Positions 26,691-33,551 of a DNA stretch of 46,870 nucleotides are shown piece after piece. Within the stretch, counting starts at the first letter, position 1, and every line of letters starts with the position of its first letter. The notes below the pieces were generated by a model that saw only the letters and a list, made by a program, of their open reading frames with translations, had not been told where the DNA came from and ran no database searches. The translations under genes were made by a program, and so were the position numbers. This DNA is from CAZVYN01 sp964631125 (GTDB lineage: Bacteria; Eisenbacteria; RBG-16-71-46; CAIMUX01): the NCBI GenBank assembly GCA_964631125.1, contig CAZVYN010000028.1, positions 1 to 46,870 of the forward strand, given 5' to 3'.

Positions 26691-26722
26691 TTCACACATC
26701 CCTAACACCCCCCGCCTACTCT
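26691..26722 (+). promoter_or_regulatory. candidate Pho box and -10 element before pstS
   Basis: Two 7-base repeats, TTCACAC (26691-26697) and CTAACAC (26702-26708), are separated by four bases (ATCC). This is the 11-base period of PhoB sites; the halves agree at five of seven positions and resemble the CTGTCAT-type consensus. TACTCT at 26717-26722 could be the -10 hexamer. The Pho box would take the place of the -35 box, as at known PhoB promoters. The site sits 54 bp before the pstS start, in the 120-bp gap after phoR, which fits phosphate-starvation control of pst. Only one pair of repeats is evident. Confidence 0.5.
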
Positions 26723-26775
26723 GCCTGACTTCGATGGATTGGAATGCTCTTCCCCCTCGCAAAGGAGTCCCGCAG

Positions 26776-27750
26776 ATGTCGTCTTCGCTCCGCCACGCGA
26801 GTCGCGCGGCTCTCGTCCTGCTCCTCGGCGCACTGGCGCCGACCCCGCTCTTGGCCGGACATGGCGCCGGCGAGTACCAGAAGACCAGCGGGGTCAGCGG
26901 CACCCTCAACTTCATCGGCTCGGACACCATGAACAACTTGATGGCGCTCTGGGGAGAGGCGTTCCGCGAGATCTATCCGAACGTAAAGGTCCAGGGGGAA
27001 GGAAAGGGCTCCAGCACTGCGCCCCCCGCCCTCATCTCCGGCACCGCCCAGCTCGGTCCGATGTCCCGCCCCATGAAGTCGAGCGAGATCGACGAGTTCG
27101 AGAAGGCGTTCGGCTACCCGCCGACGGAGTACCGCGTGGCGCTCGACGCCTTGGCGGTCTACGTCCACAAGGACAATCCGATCAAGGGGCTCACGCTGCC
27201 TCAGGTCGACGCCATCTTCTCCAAGACCCGCAAGGGCGGGCACGCGTCCGACCTCACGACATGGGGACAGGTGGGAGCAACGGGAGCGCTGGCCGCGAAG
27301 CCGATCAGCATCTACGGACGGAACTCGGCGTCGGGCACGTACGGATTCTTCAAGGACCACGCCCTCTACAAAGGCGACTTCAAGGACACGGTCAAGGAGC
27401 AGCCCGGCTCGGCCTCGGTCGTGCAGGGGGTCGAAAAGGACCTGGCCGGTATCGGATACAGCGGACATGGATACGCGACCAGCGGATCACGGGAGCTCCC
27501 GATCGCTGTCACCGAGGGCAAACCGATGATCGAGCCGAACGAGGCGAACGTGCTCTCGGGCGCCTATCCGCTGAGTCGTTTCCTCTACGTCTATGTGAAC
27601 AGGGCGCCGGGAAAACCGCTCGATCCGCTGGTGCGCGAGTTCCTGCTCTTCGTCAGCTCGACGAAGGGACAGGAGCAGGTGGTGAAGGACGGCTATATCG
27701 CGATCCCCGAACCGGTGGCCCTCGAAGAGCAGAAGAAGGTTCGCGGTTGA
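26776..27750 (+). CDS. pstS: phosphate ABC transporter substrate-binding protein
   Basis: The ATG at 26776 is used because AAAGGAG lies 8 bases upstream; the open frame extends 42 bases further without a ribosome site. The 324-residue protein has a signal peptide (hydrophobic 10-26, cleavage after LLA). Phosphate-ligand segments follow: FIGSDTMNNL near the N terminus, GSSTAPPALISG, and YGRNSASGTYGFF in the second lobe. It lacks a lipobox, so it is probably soluble in the periplasm. It binds phosphate and delivers it to PstC/PstA, encoded immediately downstream (10-bp gap). It belongs to the PstS-like 2 class with the GSDTM motif often paired with long PstC/PstA permeases. Confidence 0.93.
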   Translation: MSSSLRHASRAALVLLLGALAPTPLLAGHGAGEYQKTSGVSGTLNFIGSDTMNNLMALWGEAFREIYPNVKVQGEGKGSSTAPPALISGTAQLGPMSRPMKSSEIDEFEKAFGYPPTEYRVALDALAVYVHKDNPIKGLTLPQVDAIFSKTRKGGHASDLTTWGQVGATGALAAKPISIYGRNSASGTYGFFKDHALYKGDFKDTVKEQPGSASVVQGVEKDLAGIGYSGHGYATSGSRELPIAVTEGKPMIEPNEANVLSGAYPLSRFLYVYVNRAPGKPLDPLVREFLLFVSSTKGQEQVVKDGYIAIPEPVALEEQKKVRG

Positions 27751-27760
27751 GCGGTCTGCG

Positions 27761-30022
27761 GTGAAGGCCCCGGACCGACGCCGCGTCTCTGACCGGCTCG
27801 CCCGCGGCGTCATCACGCTCGGCGGTCTCTTCATCATCTCGAGCATCATCGCGATGCTCGTGTTCATCGGCGGAGAGGCCGCGCCGCTCCTGCGGCCCGC
27901 CAAGCTGATCCCGGGGATCTCGCTGCCGGCCCCGACCGAAGTCGCGGCGCGCGCGACGGACGCGACGGACGCGACGGACGGGCCGATGCCCCCGATCGCG
28001 TCGGTGAACGAGTACCTCGAACTGAATGCGATCGTCACCGCCGACGGCCGCGCCGTCGTGACCGGCAACGACGGCGCGCGCCTCTTCGACGAATCGCTCC
28101 CGGCCTTCCAGGGACGTTTGCTGACCAGCGCCTGCGCGCTCGACGGAGGCGGCGAGAGCTGGATCGTGGGGACATCCGACGGCTCGTTGTTCGAGGTCAC
28201 GCTCGAGCAAGGACTCGAGTTCACCGCGGCCGGAAGAATCTACGCGCCTCGGATCGAGGTCGGTGAGCCGATTCCGCTGACCGCGGGAGTCCCGATCCTC
28301 CGCGTCGGCGCCATCCCCGATGGCGACGGCTTCGTCGTCGCGGCATGGGCAGGGGACGATTCTGTCCACGTCATCCGCCAGGCCGAAACGACGAACCTGT
28401 TCGGCGTGACGACGCGGGAGGTGCGCGAGACGCTCGTCCTGTTGCCGCAGGGAATGCGTCCGACGGCGATCACGCTCGAGTACGGAGCGTCGCATCTCTT
28501 CGTCGCGACCGAACGGGGCGAACTGCTCGACTACTCGTTGGAGGCATCGGTCGCGTTCGTCCCCACCTCGCGCGCACGCACCCACGCGATCTTCGAGCGC
28601 GACGCGATCACCGCGCTGGGGCTGCTGAACGGCGGCCACTCGCTCGTGATCGGAAGCGCCGCCGGCGCCGTGGAGATCTGGTTCCGGGCGCGCACCGCCG
28701 AGAGCTCCGCCGAGCCCGAGCTGATTCGCGCGCATGTCTTCGAACCGCACGGCGCCGAAGTCGTCGGGGTCTCGGCGTCGCAGCGAGACCGAAGTTTCGT
28801 CACGTGGGATCGAGCCGGCGAAGTCCGGCTCCGCTACGGCACGACCGAGCGCGAGATGGCGCGACTCCGCCCCCGGGCAAACGAGTCCCCCGCGGTCCGC
28901 GTCCTCTTCCCGCGGAAAGGCGACGCGCTCGTCGAGATCAGCGCCGACGCCTCGATGCGTCGGACCGGCCTGCACAATCCGCACCCCGAGGTCTCGCTGC
29001 GCGCGCTCTTCGGAAAGGTGCACTACGAGGGGCAGCCGAAACCGGAGTACACCTGGCAGTCGACCGGCGGCTCGACCGACGAGTTCGAGCCGAAGCTGAG
29101 CCTGATCCCCCTCATCTTCGGGACGTTCAAGGGAACCGCCTACGCCCTGCTCTTCTCGGTCCCGATCGCCATCCTCGCCGCGACCTACACAGCGCTCTTC
29201 ATGCACCATCGACTCCGCTCCGTCATCAAGCCGGCGATGGAGCTGATGGCCGCGTTGCCCAGCGTCGTCCTCGGCTTCCTGGCGGGACTCTGGTTCGCGC
29301 CACTCTTGACCAATGCGATGCCGATCTTCCTGCTGATGCCGTTCCTGCTCTTGGCCGTGATCCTCGGCTTCGGCTGGAGTTGGCGACTGCTGCCGCGAAC
29401 CGCCCGCGCGCGGGTCTGGCCGGGAGTCGAAGCGCTCGTCCTCGCCTTCGTCCTGGCGCTCGCCATCCGCGGCATCCTCGCCCTCAACGGACTGGCGAAC
29501 GCGCCGTTCGAGGGGAGCTTCGTCGCCTGGCTCTACGAGACGTTCGGACTGCGCTACGACCAACGCAACGCGCTCGTCATCGGCGTGGCCATGGGCCTGG
29601 CGGTCATCCCGATCATCTTCACGATCAGCGAGGACTCGATCTCGAACGTGCCGCGCTCTCTCTGGGCAGGTTCGCTCGCCTTGGGCGCGACCCCTTGGCA
29701 GACGGCGGTGCGCGTCATCCTGCCGGCCGCCTCGCCGGGAATCTTCTCCGCCGTCATGATCGGCTTCGGACGCGCCGTCGGCGAGACGATGATCGTGCTG
29801 ATGGCGACCGGGAACACGCCGATCCTCGATTGGCTGCCGTTCAACGGACTCCGCAGCCTGGCGGCCAACATCGCGGTGGAGATCCCGGAGGCGCCGCACG
29901 GCGCGTCGCTCTATCGCATCCTCTTCCTGACCGCGCTCGTGCTCTTCGCGATCACGTTCGCCGCCAACACCGCGGCCGAGATCGTGCGTCACCGGCTGCG
30001 CAAGCGGTACAGCAGGTTCTAG
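27761..30022 (+). CDS. pstC: phosphate ABC transporter permease PstC with large propeller-like insert
   Basis: At 753 residues this is more than twice the 300-320 of classical PstC. One membrane helix (about 17-38) precedes a soluble segment at about 86-440. That segment is built of WD/YVTN-like beta strands (AIVTADGRAVVTGNDGARL, SHLFVATERGELLDY, SLVIGSAAGAVEIW), suggesting a periplasmic beta-propeller. The permease core follows (about 445-740), with the ABC coupling loop EDSISNVPRSLWAGSLALGAT at about 623 and the RAVGETM helix. Pseudomonas PstC is also long, so enlargement itself is known. What the propeller binds is not. A 9-bp triplicate repeat encodes TDA units near residue 65. It starts with GTG 27761, 10 bp after pstS. 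Confidence 0.9.
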   Translation: MKAPDRRRVSDRLARGVITLGGLFIISSIIAMLVFIGGEAAPLLRPAKLIPGISLPAPTEVAARATDATDATDGPMPPIASVNEYLELNAIVTADGRAVVTGNDGARLFDESLPAFQGRLLTSACALDGGGESWIVGTSDGSLFEVTLEQGLEFTAAGRIYAPRIEVGEPIPLTAGVPILRVGAIPDGDGFVVAAWAGDDSVHVIRQAETTNLFGVTTREVRETLVLLPQGMRPTAITLEYGASHLFVATERGELLDYSLEASVAFVPTSRARTHAIFERDAITALGLLNGGHSLVIGSAAGAVEIWFRARTAESSAEPELIRAHVFEPHGAEVVGVSASQRDRSFVTWDRAGEVRLRYGTTEREMARLRPRANESPAVRVLFPRKGDALVEISADASMRRTGLHNPHPEVSLRALFGKVHYEGQPKPEYTWQSTGGSTDEFEPKLSLIPLIFGTFKGTAYALLFSVPIAILAATYTALFMHHRLRSVIKPAMELMAALPSVVLGFLAGLWFAPLLTNAMPIFLLMPFLLLAVILGFGWSWRLLPRTARARVWPGVEALVLAFVLALAIRGILALNGLANAPFEGSFVAWLYETFGLRYDQRNALVIGVAMGLAVIPIIFTISEDSISNVPRSLWAGSLALGATPWQTAVRVILPAASPGIFSAVMIGFGRAVGETMIVLMATGNTPILDWLPFNGLRSLAANIAVEIPEAPHGASLYRILFLTALVLFAITFAANTAAEIVRHRLRKRYSRF
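27953..27979 (+). repeat. 9-bp perfect tandem repeat (3 copies) in pstC
   Basis: Three exact copies of GCGACGGAC encode the tripeptide repeat Ala-Thr-Asp in the linker between the first membrane helix and the propeller-like insert of PstC. The unit preserves frame. Confidence 0.85.
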
Positions 30023-30026
30023 GACG

Positions 30027-31694
30027 ATGGCGAGTCCCACACGAGTTCGAGAGGCGCCGGAGCGCTCCCTGCCGCAGCGCGGTTTCTGGGGCAGCGGCGA
30101 GGCCGGCGTCTGGTTGACCGCCGGGGCGACCGCCTTCGCGCTCATGCTGATCGTCGGAGTGCTCATCGTCGTGGCGGTGGGAGGCTTGGGCTTCTTCTGG
30201 CCTCGCACGCTCTCGGAGTACCGACTGACGGACGGTCGCGTGCTCTTGGGGCATGAGTGGGAGCGGTCGCCCATGCCCGAGACCGAGGCGGCGCGATCGA
30301 GCGGGGACCGGGTGGCGATCAAAGCGGCCAATCGAGACCTCGACAGCAACGGCGAGTTCGTCTGGACGCCTGAGTCCGAGATCACCGGCGTCGCGCCGTC
30401 CCGCGAGGCCGTCGTGTTGGAACGGCTCGAGTACGGCGATTTCTACGGATTCGTGGACGCGTACGAAGAGGGCGGCGCTTCGGTCCTCGTGGGCGACGGC
30501 GCCGTGCGGCGCCTGATCGCGCGCCTGCCCGAGGTGCAACGCGCGCGGCGCGAACTGCGCAAGCTGGAGCGAGGCGAACTGGGTCGCGTCAACTCCGACC
30601 TCGAAGCGGCTCGGCGCGCGGTGGGTCATTTCGAACCGGGCGGCGCCACCCCCGATCCGGCGGCCGAGCAGGTCGAGCGACGTCGCATCGCCGAGTTGGA
30701 GGAGCGCTACGCCGATCTCGACGCGCGGATCACGCAGACTCGAGCGAGGTTGGAGCAAGAACTGGCGGTGCTGCGAACGATCGACGGACGCGAGCTGCGC
30801 CTGCCCGCCGGCGAGATCGTGCGCGCGTTCCAACCGGGACAGCTCGGCGTGCTCGGCAAGCTCGGCGTGTACTTCTCGCGGCTCTGGGAGTTCGTCTCCG
30901 CTGATCCGCGCGAGGCCAACACGCAAGGCGGCATCTTCCCGGCGATCTTCGGGACCGTTTTGATGGTTTTCCTCATGACGCTCGCGGTCGTCCCACTCGG
31001 CGTGATGGCCGCGCTCTATCTGCGCGAGTACGCCCGGCAGGGGGCGCTCGTTCGCGCCGTCCGCATCGCCGTGAACAACCTGGCCGGTATCCCCAGCATC
31101 GTCTTCGGGATCTTCGGCCTCGGCTTCTTCGTCTACTTCGTCGGCGGGACGATCGATCGCGCCTTCTTCGGCGACATCTTGCCGACGCCGACCTTCGGGA
31201 CCGGCGGGATCCTCTGGTCGGCGCTCACCCTCTCGCTCCTCACCTTGCCGGTGGTGATCGTCGCGACCGAGGAGGGATTGGCCGCCGTCCCGACGGCGAT
31301 CCGCGAGGGGTCACTCGCGCTCGGAGCGACGAAGTGGGAGACGATCTGGCGCGTCGTGCTGCCGGCCGCGTCGCCGGGTATCCTGACCGGAGTGATCCTG
31401 GCGATGGCGCGCGCCGCCGGCGAGGTGGCGCCGCTCATGCTGACCGGCGCCGTCAAGATCGCGCATGAGTTGCCGCTCTCGGGCGACTTTCCGTTCATCC
31501 ACCTGGAGCGGAAGTTCATGCACCTCGGCTTCCACATCTACGACGTCGGCTTCCAGAGTCCGAACGTGGAAGCCGCCAAACCGATGGTCTACATGACGAC
31601 GTTCCTGCTCGTCGGCATCGTCGTCGCTCTGAACATCATCGCCATGACCGTGCGCAATCGACTGCGCGCCCGGCAACGTTCGTCCACTTTCTAG
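30027..31694 (+). CDS. pstA: phosphate ABC transporter permease PstA with coiled-coil insert
   Basis: The 555-residue protein is nearly twice the usual PstA length. After a first helix (about 30-53) comes an extracytoplasmic region of about 230 residues. Its second half (about 160-250) is charged and heptad-like (RRELRKLERGELGRV, RRRIAELEERYADLDARI), consistent with an antiparallel coiled coil. The permease core (about 295-545) has five helices, with the EAA-type loop TEEGLAAVPTAIREGSLALGAT and the RAAGEVAPLM segment, all standard for PstA. It starts 4 bp after pstC. The coiled coil and the PstC propeller probably face the same compartment and may contact each other or PstS; this is inference. 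Confidence 0.91.
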   Translation: MASPTRVREAPERSLPQRGFWGSGEAGVWLTAGATAFALMLIVGVLIVVAVGGLGFFWPRTLSEYRLTDGRVLLGHEWERSPMPETEAARSSGDRVAIKAANRDLDSNGEFVWTPESEITGVAPSREAVVLERLEYGDFYGFVDAYEEGGASVLVGDGAVRRLIARLPEVQRARRELRKLERGELGRVNSDLEAARRAVGHFEPGGATPDPAAEQVERRRIAELEERYADLDARITQTRARLEQELAVLRTIDGRELRLPAGEIVRAFQPGQLGVLGKLGVYFSRLWEFVSADPREANTQGGIFPAIFGTVLMVFLMTLAVVPLGVMAALYLREYARQGALVRAVRIAVNNLAGIPSIVFGIFGLGFFVYFVGGTIDRAFFGDILPTPTFGTGGILWSALTLSLLTLPVVIVATEEGLAAVPTAIREGSLALGATKWETIWRVVLPAASPGILTGVILAMARAAGEVAPLMLTGAVKIAHELPLSGDFPFIHLERKFMHLGFHIYDVGFQSPNVEAAKPMVYMTTFLLVGIVVALNIIAMTVRNRLRARQRSSTF

Positions 31695-31703
31695 GAGATC
31701 CCC

Positions 31704-32645
31704 GTGTCCTCGCCCTCGACGCAGACGTCTCCCGCAGCCGCCACGCTGCCGCTCACGCCGGACGAATTGCCCTCGCGTCCGACGATCGCCTCCGGCGAGT
31801 CGCGCCCGCTGCAGCGCCCGACGGCGGGCGCCTCGAGCTCGCCGCGGACCGATCTCCAGACTCTCGTGCCGTCGATCACGCGGGTGGACGGCCCGATCGC
31901 GGTGCAGATCGATCACATCAATTTCTGGTACGGAGCGAAGCAGGCGCTGCACGACATCAGCCTGCAGATTCCCGAACGGCAGGTCAGCGCCTTCATCGGC
32001 CCGTCCGGCTGCGGCAAGAGCACGCTACTGCGGCTGGTGAATCGGCTGAGCGATCTGACCGAAGGGGCGCGCGTGCAGGGCGACATCCGTGTGATGGGCG
32101 AGAGCATCTTCTCCCCCGCCGTCGACGTGAACGTGCTGCGGCGGCGCGTCGGGATGGTCTTCCAGAAGTCGAATCCGTTCCCGAAATCGATCTTCGAGAA
32201 CGTCGCCTATGGCCTGCGGATCGGGGGCGAGAGCCGCAAAGAGACGCTGGAGGCGCGCGTCCGTTGGTGCCTGGAGAAGGTGGGCCTCTGGGACGAGGTC
32301 AGTGATCGCATCCAGGACAGCGCGCTCGATCTCTCGGGCGGCCAACAACAGCGCCTCTGCATCGCGCGGGCCATCGCGGTCGAGCCGGAGGTGATCCTGA
32401 TGGACGAGCCCTGCTCCGCGCTCGATCCGATCGCGACGGGCCGCATCGAGGATCTGATCGAAGAACTGAAGAAGGACTACACGATCGTCATCGTGACCCA
32501 CAATCTGCAGCAGGCCTCGCGGGTGAGCGACTACACGGCGTTCCTCTGGCTCGGCCGCGTAGCCGAGTACGAGAAGACCGACACTCTCTTCACCAACCCG
32601 AAGCTCAAGCTGACCGAGGATTACATCACCGGCCGATTCGGATGA
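31704..32645 (+). CDS. pstB: phosphate ABC transporter ATP-binding protein
   Basis: The 313-residue ATPase starts with GTG 31704 after AGGAGA. It has Walker A GPSGCGKST (99-107), the Q-loop FQKSNPFPKSIFENVAYGLR, signature LSGGQQQR, Walker B VILMDEPCSALDP and the switch THNLQQASR, all specific to PstB. Classical PstB is about 250-260 residues. Here about 66 Ser/Thr/Pro-rich, low-complexity residues precede the first conserved strand VQIDHINFWYG. No good internal start with a ribosome site was noticed, so the tail may be real or an annotation-length artefact. It is 9 bp after pstA and should drive phosphate import. Confidence 0.93.
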   Translation: MSSPSTQTSPAAATLPLTPDELPSRPTIASGESRPLQRPTAGASSSPRTDLQTLVPSITRVDGPIAVQIDHINFWYGAKQALHDISLQIPERQVSAFIGPSGCGKSTLLRLVNRLSDLTEGARVQGDIRVMGESIFSPAVDVNVLRRRVGMVFQKSNPFPKSIFENVAYGLRIGGESRKETLEARVRWCLEKVGLWDEVSDRIQDSALDLSGGQQQRLCIARAIAVEPEVILMDEPCSALDPIATGRIEDLIEELKKDYTIVIVTHNLQQASRVSDYTAFLWLGRVAEYEKTDTLFTNPKLKLTEDYITGRFG

Positions 32646-32797
32646 TCCCTCCTCCGGAGCACCCGTCGGCGTCGGGAAAGGCCCTCGGCGCGGCGATGCG
32701 CTCTGTTAGGCTGTTGTTTCGATTGGGTGAGGCCGAAAGGAACAGGGAAGTTCCGTCCAGCGCCTTGGTCGTCGCCCGAGCAGAGGAGGCCCCCGTC
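32646..32797 (+). other. pstB-phoU spacer
   Basis: This 152-bp gap is the largest inside the phosphate operon. It contains the near-repeat CTGTTAGGCTGTTG (8-base period, so not a Pho box). It also has a short inverted repeat (GGAAC 32739-32743, GTTCC 32750-32754) and the phoU ribosome site GAGG about 9 bases before the start. An internal promoter for phoU is possible but not shown. Confidence 0.3.
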
Positions 32798-33523
32798 ATG
32801 TCCCGGCATCTCCAGAGAGACATCGAGAATCTCAAGGTAAACATCCTCTCTCTCGGGGCGATGGTCGAGGAGAGCGTCTACAAGGCGGTCAAGTCGATCG
32901 AGACCTGGGACGCCGTCCTCGCGCGCGAAGTGGTCGATCAGGACTGGGTGATCGACAAGCGCGAACTCGAAGTCGAGGACGACTGCCTCAAGATCCTGGC
33001 TCTGCACCAGCCGGTCGCCTTCGACCTGCGCTTCATCGTCTCGACGCTCAAGATCAACAACGACCTCGAACGGATCGGCGATCTCGCCGTCAACATCGCC
33101 GAGCGCGGCGCCTTCCTGGCCAAGAGCGAGCGCATCCGCATCCCCTTCGACCTGCCCGGCATGGCGACCAAGGTGCAATCGATGCTGCGCAAGAGCCTCG
33201 ACGCGCTCGTGAACACCGACCCGGACGAGGCGCGCGAGGTCTGCGCCGCCGACGACGAAGTCGACCAGATCAACCGCGAGATGTATGCGCAGATCTCGGC
33301 CAGCATCCGCAGCCGACCCGAGCAGGTCGACAGCCTCATCCATCTCCTCTCGGTCTCGCGCTTCTTGGAGCGGATCTCGGACCATGCGACCAACATCTCC
33401 GAGGACGTGATCTACATGACCGAGGGAGAGATCGTGCGGCACCAACTCTGGCGGACGCGTCCGGTCACGCCGATCCACGCCGCGTCGCCGCCGCCCGGAA
33501 GGCCGGTCCAGCTCGATCGATGA
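32798..33523 (+). CDS. phoU: phosphate transport system regulatory protein
   Basis: The ATG at 32798 sits 8-9 bases after AGAGGAGG; the frame upstream of it has no family similarity. The 241-residue all-helical protein has the two-fold repeated PhoU bundle. Metal-binding type motifs are DLRFIVSTLKINNDLERIGDLAVNIAER (first repeat, split by its helix kink) and RFLERISDHATNISEDVIY (second repeat), each with the E-R-I-x-D signature. PhoU links Pst activity to PhoR and dampens the Pho response when phosphate is ample. A proline-rich tail of about 18 residues ends the protein. The next gene, a cation ATPase, starts 28 bp later in the same direction. Confidence 0.93.
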   Translation: MSRHLQRDIENLKVNILSLGAMVEESVYKAVKSIETWDAVLAREVVDQDWVIDKRELEVEDDCLKILALHQPVAFDLRFIVSTLKINNDLERIGDLAVNIAERGAFLAKSERIRIPFDLPGMATKVQSMLRKSLDALVNTDPDEAREVCAADDEVDQINREMYAQISASIRSRPEQVDSLIHLLSVSRFLERISDHATNISEDVIYMTEGEIVRHQLWRTRPVTPIHAASPPPGRPVQLDR

Positions 33524-33551
33524 TCCAGAGCGCACGAATCGCGTCCCTCGC

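Noticed and set aside
27653..30385. A 910-codon minus-strand open frame across pstC
   Set aside because: Composition is typical of an antisense shadow (Arg/Asp/Glu/Gln runs), no ribosome site or domain was seen, and pstC is clearly real.
32709..32722. Second Pho box before phoU (CTGTTAGGCTGTTG)
   Set aside because: The repeat period is 8 bases, not 11, and the halves poorly match a PhoB half-site.
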